DNA from: Seriola aureovittata
Taxonomy: Eukaryota; Chordata; Actinopteri; Carangiformes; Carangidae
Direction of reading: 5' to 3'
DNA length: 64,000 nucleotides
Assembly (NCBI RefSeq): GCF_021018895.1
Contig: NC_079368.1
Coordinates: forward strand, 3,689,501-3,753,500
The position numbers and the translations under genes are program-made. Below the pieces are notes generated by a model, which worked only from the letters and a program-made list of their open reading frames with translations, was not told where the DNA came from and did no database searches. Within the stretch, counting starts at the first letter, position 1. The number at the start of each line of letters is the position of its first letter. Shown here in pieces: positions 1 to 11,950 of this stretch.

Positions 1-1950
1 GGTTTATTATATTCTGGAATACTAATAAACTCAAAAAGTTTAAAAGGGAGGTGAACACTGAATAAGCGCCGAATGGCAGGCTTTATACCCACAGGTTACA
101 TCTGAAAAGTCAGACTAAGTGTCAGAATAGGTCTTTTGTTCAGTTTTGCACGTTGTCTTTATTTACTCAACAGTTCTTTGTGATTCTGTCGAAGAAGTCA
201 TCCCCGCTTTCTCCAGTCATTTCTGTTTCTGACCCCTCCCCCACTCCCACAGGTCAAAGGCCACAGGAGGCAATACTGTGAGAGGATGCGAGTGTGAGAG
301 TGTGAGGGTGAATATAATGTGCAATAAGACATCTGCTATAACCCTATTTCTTCCTCAGTAACTCTCCAGTTGGAAGACATGCTGTGCCCAGTATGAGGTA
401 AAGACATAGTGCGTTAATACATTTTGCATTGAGCCGCCGGGAGTCAGGTTCTTATCAGTCCCTCCATCTTGGCTCAAGGGGCAGAGTCCCATATGAGAAG
501 CCTTTGCCTTACAATCTCCCAACTTTGATCAAATACTCTCACTGAAGTTTTTATTGCCATTTGGACCTGCAAAATTGATAAGAGACTTCTGGCGAATGGA
601 AGATATCATGAGGTGCCGGTGTTGTGTTGATGAATTCATTCAACATTTATAATTGAAGCTATGGTCGGCGAGATTATTTTTAAATTACGTTGAAATATGA
701 GTATAAATTAGTAGAGTTGTGAATTTATATCTGCACTATGTCTATAATTAAATGCTTAATCTGATAATGGCTGTGAAATTAAAACCTTCGTATTGGCTAA
801 AATGATGTAAGTACATTTTTCATACAGAAATATTCACATTTCACATGTATTTCCTGTGTAAAATAGCATAGCGTGTAAAGCATTCATTAAAAAGACAAAT
901 GACAGTGGGTGAAGATAACGGAGGAGGTGAGGACACACACAGTTAAAGTGACATTTTGAGTTATCATGATCTTTTACGTTCCCGAGCGTGATGGATTTAG
1001 CTCCTTCACAGAAACAGAAATGAGAATGCGCAGCATGTTCAGGCTCTAGTGGCAAGAAGCATTGGCTGCTACTCGTCTGCTGTTTCGACTTGACGATAAC
1101 ATTTTTATTTATTTCATGGGTGAGCCGATCCTTTTATTAGTGCAATGTTAAATTAAAACTGCCCTTGAGGTGGAGTGGAGATCAGGCGTTAAAAAGCTAG
1201 CATCCCCTGCAAAGAGGAGTAAGATGCAATATGGAGCCTTTCATCACAATCTTTTCTTATTGTTAATGTTAAGTGTTTCAGGTTTTTTGCAGTGTAACAC
1301 TAACTAGACTTGTGTGAAAATAATCATATAAACACCTGAATCTGAATGAACTACTTCAGGCTAAGATCATTTCCATTCTGATTTAATGACGTTATTTATA
1401 ACTTCAAAAATGATCTGTTAAAATGAAAAATGTTGTTTTTTGTTTTTGAAATAAAATAGCCTTCATGTTGCGCAGTCTTCCAGTATGTCAGCTGCTGTTG
1501 GTAAGAGGTCTTACACCTTTAATTATGTTATTGACTCATCCATCTGTTCCAAATGTTTGCAGCACATATTCTCTCTGATTGCTGACTGTGGAGCATGTAA
1601 ACAGGACATCCTATCCCATTATTCTGTTTATCCGTTACATAAATGATTACCTCATGGGTTGATTAGATTCAGAAAGACACAAATGGATCTGTCTGAACCA
1701 CAGGCATTGTTTTGATGTGATATTTCAGGTCAGATAAAGCATCTTAAAGAGCCATCTCACTGCCAAGACAAAGCTTGCTCAGTATTGTGAAGCAAACCAG
1801 AAATGACTGATTTAGATTTAACAGGACATTAATAAACTCTTGATGAAGGGGAGGATGGTTGGAAGATTTTTTTACATTTCTGTCTGTATCTTGGAGCTCT
1901 TTTAACAAATACAAATTAGTAACATGTGTCTGCTATTAAATGGTGTAGGT
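1..1950. other. Intergenic or intronic DNA, nothing recognised
   Basis: AT-rich sequence with no long tandem repeat, no recognisable transposon end and no convincing exon. The only ORF of note is 73 codons on the minus strand and resembles no family I know. The DNA does not look obviously repetitive. Confidence 0.5.
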
Positions 1951-2333
1951 CAGTGGTTCCCAAACTGTGGGCCGCAAATGTATTGCAAGTGAGCCGACAA
2001 ATCATTTGCAAAACATTCAAGTTTAGGTGAAAAATTTTAAAGCTTAAGATTAGACATTAAAAATGTTAAAAAAACCCCTTTCAGTTTTTTGTTGCCAATG
2101 ACCACATCATATACTTGTTTGCTTTCTCAGTCTGATGCGTGAAAAGATTACATCCATGGCAGAACCGGAGTATCAAAATGGATAACTGGTTAGCGACAGG
2201 AAGAATTAAAAGGAAACTAAAAAGAATAATCCCAAAAAATAATAATAATCCAACAAAAAAGAAAAAGTGTATGCGTCTGTGTGTGTGTGACTCTTGTAGC
2301 CATGAACTAGTTTACCTTACAGCTAATAACTAA
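1951..2333 (+). mobile_element. 5' end of a hAT-like DNA transposon (truncated)
   Basis: The segment opens with CAGTGGTTCCCAAACTG, which resembles the terminal inverted repeat of Charlie/ZBED5-type hAT elements (family knowledge). About 225 bp downstream, at 2178, an ATG opens a reading frame beginning MDNWLATGRIKRK, similar in style to the N-terminus of ZBED5/SCAND3-like transposases. After about 20 codons the frame becomes a low-complexity Asn/Lys run and ends at 2333. No BED finger, catalytic core or matching right-hand terminus was found in the next several kb, so this is at most a truncated 5' remnant. A chance match is possible. Confidence 0.4.
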
Positions 2334-4898
2334 AACATTAGCATTGACAACTTGCATGAAAGATATCTACACACAATAGAAACATGATTTAAGTTTGAAG
2401 AGTTTAACTACAAAGCAATGCTTTAAATAAATGCAGTAAAAAAAATACTTTCTTACCTCAAAACTATTTTTTTCCTTCCAAAATTGGGTGTGTCTGCCAC
2501 AGGGTGCAACTAGGTGGAATAAGGACTAAATTGAGCATGTATAGAGTGAATTAGGTGATTTGTAAGTTGTTTCCTGATTAGAGAAATTGGAAATGTTACA
2601 ACTGACCTGTGTTACAACCATCCCCGGTCTCTCTATAATCATATGGGTTTTAATACTAATTTTTAGGGATTTGTGGACCTTGTTAAAACAGAAAATGTAA
2701 AAACTGTTGACTGCATTTTTCATATGATGTAGCTGGGACAGATTTGCAATCAGGGCCTGCCTCTGTGGCATCAAAAGGTCAGACACATTTCATAAGTCTA
2801 ATTTCAAAAATGGATAGGCCTAATGAAATGTACGAAATTAAAATGTGTCGTCAGTGCAAGCTGTAGCTCTCTGCAGTGTCCTACTAAAGAGTTGCTCCAT
2901 TAATTGCAGTGGGCTGTGATTATTCACAAGGGTTTATAATTAGGAGGGAGTCAGGGATGTTTTATGCTTGGTAATTGCATGCGTCTGCCCACCACCATTT
3001 AGCTGGGGAGCAGTAAGCTACAGTACCACTGTCAAATCAAGGGAGGCTGCTTTGACCCTTGTTGCTTGAAATTGATTTTGAAGCACTCATCAAACAGATT
3101 GCATTCTGTAAACATCGCTCTTCCTTAATTTTACAGATTCTGATGATACACTGTGCAGCCATTATCAATTTTCTGTTGAATTCGGGTGCATCAGTAAGCT
3201 TCCCACCAAAGTGTTTCGGGGGAGGAGGTGAAGGCTACAAAATGTGTAAATTGCTTAATATTTTTCTCAATTTTAAACTCCAAACAGAACTATACAATCA
3301 GTTTTGAAAGGCCTGGCATTTGGGGAAGCGTGTCACCCTCCATTTCTTCATAATATGAAATGAATGGAACTAAATGGCCACATGCTATTTCATCTGGAAT
3401 CGTGTCCTTGCTTGACATGTGGAACAAAGATACAGTAAAGCTCTGTTTTTGGGGAGCAGGTTTTGAATTAGTCGTGCCATTGAAAAAAAAAACAATAAAA
3501 AAAACAACTTCTCTGAGCACTTTTATTGTGTTAAATCGTTTCCTGTTTCGCTGCAGGTAAGAACCTGCTCCCTCTAAATGATTTCACTCTTCCAGCACTT
3601 TGTATGCTTTAATAAAACTTGTCGGTACAAATATGACTGTGTTAACATTTCCCAATCGTTTTTTGGCTCTGTGCGTCAAACATATGGTGCCATGTGGTGT
3701 TGTTGCACAGGCTGCTCAAAATGCAGAAAATTCACATTAATTTTTGCCTATAAAGTCGGGGGCATCCATTTGGATTTGCATGACGTGTCACAGGGGCCAC
3801 ATGGGGACTCGGTGAAAGAGTGTGAGACCAGTAGGCAGCTCCACCAAGGACTGCTGCAGCAGCTGTTTTCCTGGATATCTCTTCCTAGGTAATGTGCCTC
3901 TAAACTTGATGGGCTAGAACAGCTTGCTCTTTCTCCATTCTGTTCAGCAGGGCTGACTAGTACCGGAGTTAACTTGTCACAAACTCAACATCTACTGCAG
4001 GAAGCTGAGGGGCTGCCTGCATCCTTTAGTGTGCTCTCAGGCAAAGTGGATGAAATGCCGCCTTTAGAGAAGACAACAGGAGACAGAAGAAGGATGACTG
4101 GTTGCTTTGTTATTCATTATTCAGCAGCAGTGGTCACGCGGTCCACGGCTGCACTCATGTTTTATTTGAAATGACATGTTATAGCTGTGTTAAATATGTT
4201 TCTCAAGACGGTCTAAGACTTGGTGAAAAGGAACTTGAGTATCATGCACTGTAATTGTGTGGAATTGCAAGGTTTAGAGTCTTGTATGACCTATGAAATA
4301 TGGAGTATTTTATGCCTCCATCAATGGGAATAATTCTTAAATGGCTTTTACTATATTCTGCTGTGCTTCATGAAATACAGCAGGAGACGAGGTGGCCCTG
4401 TCAGTGCAATGGGAGAATGACTTCAAAGCCTTTGAGCAGGTCAAGGACAGCGGTGAAAGGACTATGAATTTTATATGTTACACATCATAAATATTCACAT
4501 CTAAAGAGAAAAAAGACAACAGTGCAGTTGTCAGTATCTATCAATGTTCAGCATGGGGGAAGACTTGGTACAATCTTTTCAGCCAGATTTTGATTACTGT
4601 AATCAAAACGGAATAACATCAAATCTAATGTAAAAAGTGACATTGATTTGTTAACTGTAACATTATCTTTGCCAGGGTTATAATTTACTGTCTAATAACC
4701 AGATATCGTTAAGTAAAAAGAAAAATTAGTTGCAACTTCCCAGATGTGGTCTCATCGTGGCGTCCTGAGCAGAAAGAACTAAGTCACACTCCCTCAGTTT
4801 CTCTGTTCCTTGTTTTTGTAGCTGGTCTGGTATAGCGTGTGCATGTTAATTCACGTATGTGTGAATCTTAGTGAATGTGAGTCCAGCCTGTTAAACTA
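2334..4898. other. Unannotated stretch, no gene recognised
   Basis: AT-rich sequence. A 104-codon plus-strand ORF at 3578-3892 is Cys/Phe-rich but matches no domain I recognise and has no clear exon structure. The part near 4380-4500 is of more balanced composition but not identifiable. Confidence 0.45.
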
Positions 4899-5153
4899 TT
4901 GGCACTCCCCACATTTATAAACACACAGACTCTGCCCACCGGTGCGAAGGCTCAGTGCAGTATGCAGCTTTCAGGTGAGATCCACCTTTCAGAATTTCCT
5001 CCAATGAAGAAGAAACCGTGTTTTCGTCTAAAAAGGCCTCCCACAAAGAAAGAGACAAGACAAGAGCACAGGCAGGCTGGCCATCAGGACTACCAGCTCA
5101 AATCCTGGTCACCGGAGGCCTATCAAAACATTTATAAAGTTTTTAAAGTTATA

Positions 5154-5237
5154 ACTGGCTCCATGTGTGTCTTTACTGGCTCCATCTGTGTCTTTACCAG
5201 CTCCATTACTGTCTGTACTGGCTCAGTCAGTGTCATT
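5154..5237 (+). repeat. 21-bp tandem repeat, about 4 degenerate units
   Basis: Four consecutive 21-bp units starting at 5154, 5175, 5196 and 5217. Each begins with a version of ACTGGCTCCAT and ends with a GTCT-like tail. Units 1 and 2 are nearly identical; units 3 and 4 are diverged. Because 21 is a multiple of three, the array reads as a heptad (TGSMCVF-like) at the end of a 120-codon plus-strand ORF (4899-5261). That ORF matches nothing I recognise and is probably not a gene. Confidence 0.7.
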
Positions 5238-6592
5238 GGTGTGGCCGGTCCCAGGGGATGAGAACAAGGCTGATTTTCTTTCCCAGTCTGACCCTGGAGC
5301 CAACACTGGTCTGGCTTTACCGAGATGAAGAACCTTACGAGCTGCTAAAGGGTCCAGCTTAACTCAGAACTGGTTTTTCTTCTTTTCCATGCGTCAGTAA
5401 CTTGATGACTATATAATGCTACAAGTCTGACTTTGTCAGTGATGGCCACCGAAGACATTATAACGTTAGCTAACTTGCTGTTGCCCAAAAATGTGGATAA
5501 AATGTTGCTAAAGCTAGCTGGCTAACTGTCAGCATTGCTAATGGTAATGGCAACCTAACGGTTGTGGTTAGATTGTTTTTTTTGTTGGCTCTCATGTACA
5601 CAGGATAGCTTTATTCAGTTGAACTTCACTTTTATTCAGTTGAGTGTTTAATCGCGTCACAACACCTTGCTGACTGAGAACGTAGAAGGAGGGGGTGTTG
5701 TTGCCGAACGGAGGCTGGATGTGTGACTGACGAAGCATTGGTTTTGGTCCGGGATGCTGGTAAGTAGTTGCAGTGACGATCCTTTACAGAACCTTTAAAT
5801 AACAATAAATAATAAGCTGTAGTGATTAACCACCATGTGTTCTCTCACAGCTCGAATAACAATTTTTTTAAAGACAAGTAAAACAAAGCCAACAATAATC
5901 TTTCCATTTACCTGCTACATGACTGGCTGCAAGCTAATCTTCCTTTTACTGCAGCTTCACTCATGCCAAGTTTGTACAAGTCTAGTTCAGATTTGGCTCT
6001 GAGAATGTCTTAGTAAATCACTCACAGTTTACTGGGATAAACACAATGGATTAACAGTAAGAGCCCCATTCATAATTATCATAGCAGTGATTTGCTGAGG
6101 AGGTGCATCCATATGTTCAACCATGTCCTATAGAAATTTGGTTTGCACAGCTTGTATCAGCTAAAGTGATATTTACCCTTCTTTGTGTTTGTGTTGAGGA
6201 ACTCGCAGCACTTGCTTAAGGTCAGGGAAAGATCAGGGTTTTGATATAGATTGATGGAGTAACAGCAGTTGGAGGGTCTCTGTCTTCAGTAATGTGGTGT
6301 ATACCCAAGTGAAATGGAACATGTAGGCAGGGTGTATTGTAAGAGTGATATAAATCAAATCCCTCAGATTTGATGGGATCGTTCAAAAGTGGAGTGGCTG
6401 AGAAAATACAGCAACAATACAGAGTTGTAGAGGACTGTTGGTTTCCACTCATGCCTCCCTCACTCATGTTGTAAGTTCAGGAAGAGGAGGGCAAAGGAGA
6501 GCTGAATAAATTAGAGCACAACCACAGTCTTTTGGAAATGGAAGCAAAACTTAGGTCTAGACTACGGAGCTCAGGAAGGGACACGTAGGAGG
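5238..6592. other. Unannotated stretch
   Basis: No gene recognised. Around 5460-5560 the sequence is rich in GCTAGC/GCTAAC-type words, a flavour common in old teleost repeats, but no boundaries are visible. Confidence 0.4.
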
Positions 6593-6677
6593 GTTTTGTG
6601 TTCCCTCACTAAGCCTTTGTGAGATCTTGGTACAGACTTGCAAGATCTCACACAAGATTTGTGAGGGAACACAAAAC
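6593..6677. repeat. Short inverted repeat, 37-bp arms and 11-nt loop
   Basis: Left arm 6593-6629 and right arm 6641-6677 are reverse complements over the outer 17 bp (GTTTTGTGTTCCCTCAC) and the inner 12 bp (TGTGAGATCTTG), with an internal mismatch patch of about 8 bp. The spacer is 11 nt (6630-6640). The structure would fold into an 85-nt hairpin, within the size range of pre-miRNAs. It could equally be a small palindromic transposon derivative. Confidence 0.85.
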
Positions 6678-6908
6678 TTATGTGAGGTCTAGCTGAGTGG
6701 TACTGACAGTCCCTGACTTAACTTAGATATGTGCTATATATTGTTGTCATTTCCATGGCAGTCTGACTCACAGGATGTAGGCTGTGGGTATAAGCCAGAG
6801 AAAGAGAGAGAAGTCATTGGTAGCTGCTAAGCTAAACCAGCTGATCTGAATAACAACAGAAACACCAGCAACCAGAAATGAGACGCATACTGCAGCACAG
6901 CATTTCTG

Positions 6909-7187
6909 TTAAGAAATAAAGGGTCTCTGATTATTTAATCATCTGTTCACTTGTTTATTGATTCTGTTTTTTTATTTCTCCTTTTTCAATTGCTTATTTT
7001 GGATAATGTTCAAATCCCAAGGACGATCCTTATGCCTTTTTTTATCATCTGTTTTATACCCGTGAATGTGAATTAATATCATTTTATGATCCTTTTTTAC
7101 TATAAGGATGAGCGCTGGTACAACAGTTTACTGTATGTATAACTTTCTTTGGCTCAATAAAACATATTTGATTAAGAAATAAAGGGT
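6909..7187 (+). mobile_element. 5'-truncated LINE insertion with 16-bp target-site duplication
   Basis: The 16-mer TTAAGAAATAAAGGGT occurs at 6909-6924 and exactly again at 7172-7187. The 247 bp between them end in a polyadenylation-signal-like tail (CTCAATAAAACATATTTGA), as expected for the 3' end of a non-LTR retrotransposon inserted by target-primed reverse transcription. Long flanking direct repeats plus an AATAAA-type 3' end are the evidence. No reverse transcriptase coding remains, so the LINE clade cannot be named. Confidence 0.6.
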
Positions 7188-7880
7188 TTCAAACACCCCC
7201 ACAGAGGAATCGTATGTTCAGAAGGTCAGTGTTTGTCAGTCGGCCGGTGTAGGTAACTTCAGTGCATGAACCTGTTTGTGGGGTGAATTGACTGTTTTGT
7301 TCATAGTGCTGATGTGTTGTCTGTCTGGGTGATGATCCATCCGGCTGTTGCTTGTATAGGAAGTGTTATTTGATTAATGTCATAAGGCATGCAGCGCCCG
7401 CTGTGATCTCCATAAATAGGCTGTGGGTTGTTGTTACATGGAGTGACATTCTGAAGTTGCTTGTTTCCACAATCCTCAAGCAAGTAAGCAAACTCTACTC
7501 ATATAGCACTTTTCAAACAGAAGTCGCTTACTCTACAGGAGAAAGACAATGGAAGGAATTAGAAGAGAAGAGATAGAAAAACGATGATGTATTAACCCAC
7601 AAAGTCAACGTTTTTAAAATCAAGGACAAGACAAAGGAAACAAGTGGGTTATAAGATGTGTTTTAATGATGTATATTGATTTTGTTTCTCTGAGAGTTTG
7701 TAGGAGGCTGTTGTAGAATTGAGGAGAAACAACAGCGATAGCATGATAACCTTTATATACGGTCAGAGGTCCTGAAGACCTGAGGCTTATATGACTCAGA
7801 GTGCAAAACATCTTGTTCAAATACAAACCAAATAGGACTGACCATGAAAACAAGGGGTGAAATCCTCACTCACTCACCTC
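7188..7880. other. Unannotated stretch
   Basis: No gene or repeat recognised. Short ORFs on both strands (60-77 codons) match no family I know. Confidence 0.45.
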
Positions 7881-7896
7881 AGAGAGAGAGAGAGAG

Positions 7897-7932
<36 letters not shown>
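7881..7932. repeat. Compound microsatellite (AG)10(TG)16
   Basis: Perfect (AG)10 at 7881-7900 runs directly into (TG)16 at 7901-7932, followed by a T-run at 7937-7950. It sits immediately next to the dispersed repeat that follows. Confidence 0.97.
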
Positions 7933-7933
<1 letters not shown>

Positions 7934-7936
7934 ATG

Positions 7937-8110
7937 TTTTTTTTTTTTTTACCATTTAATGCCTTTATTATTTGACAGGACAGTGAAGAGTGACAGGAAA
8001 TGGGACAGAGAGGAGGGGAATGACATGACATGCACCAAAGCGTCCAGCCAGCCAGGAGTGGACTCGCCTGCTCAGGTCACAGCCTCAAATCTGCATCAGT
8101 CTGCTTTCTG
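7937..8110 (+). repeat. Dispersed teleost repeat (T-run + TTTGACAGGACAG motif)
   Basis: After a T-run, the sequence AATGCCTTTATTATTTGACAGG and the following purine-rich GACAGGAAATGGGACAGAG region match a short repeat I recall as very common in teleost genomes, whose full form continues with a tRNA-like box and a CTACCAGGTGAGC-type end. Here the 3' part (about 8040-8110) is diverged. The family name is not certain to me. Confidence 0.55.
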
Positions 8111-9119
8111 TCCGCCTCTTTTTACCAGACGTTGTGTCTGCACCTATGACACATGAGCACAGAGTATCTTCTTTTGTTCCTTTTGTGGTACACCACTACT
8201 GTTTTGTGTGAACGGATGCTGCCTTCACCAAACTGTGTGCACTAATTAAACAGAGAAAAGTACGATTTGAACCTGTGTCAATGGATGACAACTTTTGGCA
8301 GGGTCAAATTTCCCTCCTTCATACACTGGGGGGGGGACATGACCCCCAGTCCCCCAGTGGCAATTAGGCGTATGATTTAAACCCAAACTAAACTTGTTCT
8401 GCAAAACTCTCTGAAATGTGTCCAAACCCAAACTGATTTTTATTGTTCTTTCCTTCACACGCTTTCCCCTGTTACCTATCTGTGTCCCTTTATGTTTTGT
8501 TAACCAGTGTCATCACTTGTCAGTATATCCATACTGTCCATATACGTATGCCCTACTTATATGCACTAAATGGGGAATATAATAAAGGGAAATCTACTGC
8601 TCTACTGATATACTTTTACTTTTTGTTCTGGACCTGTGGTTGCTGTGGTGCTTAAAGGTTTGAGTGTCATATTGTTTCAGTATACTCTGACCTCTTAATA
8701 TTGTATATACCACTAATATCCACTGGCTAATAAATACTGAGTCTACTGTCTGACTCTAGTAAACGGACGAATCTGGCAAGTCTCAAAGCTCCTAAGAGGT
8801 CCCCTTAGTATTTTTCAGCATACTGGCAAAGGAAGTGTGGAGCCAAAACATTATGAGTACTCACAGATGAAGAGAATAAATGTGATTATCTCGTAGCAGT
8901 GGCACATGCAGTGCGGAGTACCTACTGACAGCGGTTCGAGTGTCAGTTCAGTGGGTGATGCGCAGGAATACGTCTGATCCACACTGTCTCCACCTCAACT
9001 TACAGGACGTCATGTCACTGCTGCTACACACACACAGTCATGCTGGACAAGGCTGTAGGTGAAGGGCTGGGCGGAGCGTGATGGAGTAGGGACATGGATT
9101 GTTGGGAAGAGCTGAGGTT
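8111..9119. other. Unannotated stretch
   Basis: No gene recognised. A short poly-G (8329-8337) and several ORFs under 75 codons are present. Confidence 0.45.
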
Positions 9120-9185
9120 TTTTTTTACTTTCAAGTCTTATTGTAGCACTAGCTCGATTTCCAGAACTTCCATATTGTAGCTTTA
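9120..9185. mobile_element. Possible right end of a TTAA-type MITE
   Basis: The stretch ends CCATATTGTAGCTTTAA; its reverse complement, TTAAAGCTACAATATGG, resembles the termini of common teleost TTAA-flanked MITEs. No matching left end is visible upstream, so it is a fragment at best. Confidence 0.35.
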
Positions 9186-9238
9186 AATCAGTGTTAACAC
9201 ATTTATGTACAGCAGAATTTGTTACGTCACAACTGTTT

Positions 9239-9480
9239 TATTCAATTCAATTCAATTCAAGTCAATTTGAATTGTAAAGCACCAAATCATATATTATTAC
9301 ATTATTTCACAGCACTTTACAGGTTAAGGTCGACACCTTACATTATTATAGATAGAAGCCCAACAGACCCCACAAAGAGCAAGCATTTGGCGACGGGGGG
9401 AGGAAAAACTCCCTTTTAACAGGAAGAAACCTCCAACAGATCCAGGTTCAGGGTGGGCAACCGTCTGCCTTGACCGGATG
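9239..9480 (+). repeat. Dispersed teleost repeat headed by (TTCAA)n
   Basis: A short (ATTCA/TTCAA)n tract at 9239-9260 is followed by a GTAAAGCACCAAATCA-type segment. Then comes a core containing AGCAAGCATTTGGCGACG, GGAAAAACTCCCTTTTAACA and GGAAGAAACCTCCAACAGA, ending in CTGCCTTGACCGG. I recognise this core as a widespread teleost interspersed repeat, often found in UTRs and introns; the family name is uncertain. ORFs on either strand here are incidental. Confidence 0.75.
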
Positions 9481-9508
9481 AGTTTGAGAGAAGAAAGATG
9501 GGGTGGGG

Positions 9509-9510
<2 letters not shown>

Positions 9511-9545
<35 letters not shown>
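9511..9545. repeat. (GA)n microsatellite
   Basis: About 17 perfect GA units directly downstream of the dispersed repeat core, a position where that repeat commonly carries purine microsatellites. Confidence 0.95.
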
Positions 9546-9551
<6 letters not shown>

Positions 9552-11838
9552 GGACAGCAGTATGGCCTACAGTGTTGATTGTTAATTGTAACAGTGAAAA
9601 TAATAACTGTTATACCCATAGCTAATGGTGTTATGGTATCTGCTGTTAATCATTAATTGTCATAGTGGATATAATCAATATGCATTTTACAGAAGTATGA
9701 CATGGAAACGTGAAACCACCAGCACACATACACTGAAAATTGATTTTTTTGAGTGAAGTACAAGACATCTTGTGTCCAGCAGTTAAATTTTTGAAATGAA
9801 AATATTTGTATATTCCTACATTCTATATATACAGAAGAAAATGCAAGAGTTTTTAACACGGGGATATTAAAAAAAACTTTTTATACAAAACTATATCTGA
9901 CACAAATGCTTCAAAGCATATTTTTGGCTCAGCAGAGTGCTTAGCTGCAGTCTACCGAGTCACTCTGGTTTCCCAGCTGCTCGGGAACTGCAGGGAAGAG
10001 GAGGAGCGCTTCCAATACACTGAGCCTTACCTCCATTACAGCAAATAAGTATTTTCATTACATGTATCATTATTACTAAAGGAGGCAGAGGAATAACTAA
10101 ACATAAGAAACACTGAGCAGAGAGAGCAGGGGAGAGGGAGGGAGAGAGAGAAGTCAGGCTTTGTACTAACTGCTATGACCAACCAATATGACCAACTCTA
10201 CATATCAAACAAAGGTAGTTAGACAACGTCTCAGTTATAAAATCAGGATTTGACCACAGGTGGTCCAGACATATAATAAGTTTTGACCTAGTGTTGTTTA
10301 TATACCTCCAAACTTGTCTGTAGGGGATCTTTAACTTTAAAGGTAAACTGTACAGAATGGCAAACACATCTGTGATGAGACTCATCATAGCTGTGTCGAA
10401 TCTAAAAAGTACTGTGATCTATCTGGAAAGATGGAATTAATGTTTGGCTTGAATAATAATTGCATAAACCATCGCAGGCATGTTTATAATGCTGCCTTAC
10501 CTGATTTGTACCTCTTTCTGTTTACCCCTAATGCAACTCATCCTCAACAAGACCACTTACCACAGCTTCAGACACTCTACCTGCTGCTTCATGTTCAGAC
10601 TACACTCCATTAAGCAGGTCCCGCCGCTGTCAGCATCACAGAACATGCAGCACAGCAGTACGGCCAAATGGAGTGCAGACATTGTTCTAACACACACACA
10701 GTATGAACATGATGCAGCGTTTCCCCTCTTCAAAACACACTGTGAGTCGTCCTTCATGCATGTATGCGATGTCCTGAGGCAAGTGCATTAATATACTTAA
10801 TCTTAAACCTTTATTGAAGCGGTGTTTTTTCTAATTTTCTTTTGTTTGCTTCCATAATGCACAGACATCAAATGAATCCGCTCTCTGTGTGTCATCTATT
10901 TGTCCAATAATTCACCAATAAAACTCAGGACAGCAAGTAACAACAAAGCCATTATTGTTGTCGCAGTGGTTATTAATACATGCTGAGTGTCGGGGAAGGT
11001 TTTCATCAACGTGCTGGATAGTAGTGCATAAAAGCAAAGCAAGGTGGAATTGCCAATGCTGTTGAAGAGTGTTCTGATGGCAGCCATTTCCATTTTTCAT
11101 GAACTAAATGGTATCAACACATAAGCAGTCACAAGGGGTGTGTCACATGACCTGTGATGTCACCCACTGAAATGTTTCAGCTGTTCAGCTTCTTTGAAAC
11201 TTGATTATTTCTTATTATTTATTTTAACAGTTGTTGAATTTCAACATTATCTACACAAATAACATTTCTGCTCCTTCATCAAAGTTTCCTGACACCCACA
11301 GTGAAAAAAATATGAACAACTGAGTTTTGGTACCTAAGCAGGGTTCTCTCTGAGTGAGTGTTATTACTGCTAAACAATGACTGCGTTTTCAGTCACCTTA
11401 TACTATGTCAGGACAGTTTTGTCAGGACTTTGCAAGAAAGGTGTTGACTTTTCTCTGTAATTTTGTAGGTCTCAGCGGTCGTGTTACCATTTGAATACAT
11501 TTGTAAAAGAAAATATTCACAACACTAGACTGCTGGCCACTGCTCAACAGACTTTATTCAAGCCCAAAACCAGTTTTTCTACATTATATGCTGTGTATTT
11601 AATAGTTTAATGTTGTAGATGGGCGAACTGAAACAATAATTCAGGTCTGGAATTTGACTCCATCAAAGTCCACCCTCATGCCAACCATCAGACCACTAAT
11701 TTTGTAGGCTAACCCATTTTGTTGATGTAACAGGTAGGCTACAAGACTAGTTCTAAATTTGGCCACTATGTTCAAAATGCAAACATTTGTGACTGACCAA
11801 CAAAAACTTTTTTTTATTACTATTATTTAAATTTATCA
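9546..11838. other. Unannotated stretch
   Basis: No gene recognised. ORFs up to 103 codons (10480-10791) overlap others on both strands and resemble no family. A purine-rich patch lies at 10100-10155. Confidence 0.45.
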
Positions 11839-11950
11839 CAACTGAACTAAGACTTGAACCCAAATGCATGACTCCAAGACAAAGTACCAAAAGATATTTT
11901 AATAAAGTAGCAAAGGAAAGTCACTCTAACAGAGGAATATATGTACAAAG

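Noticed and set aside
3578..3892. 104-codon Cys-rich ORF
   Set aside because: No recognisable signal peptide or spacing of cysteines; no homology recognised and no exon boundaries.
8930..8960. GGTTCGAGTGTCA resembling a tRNA/SINE B box
   Set aside because: No A box at proper spacing and no cloverleaf is possible around it.
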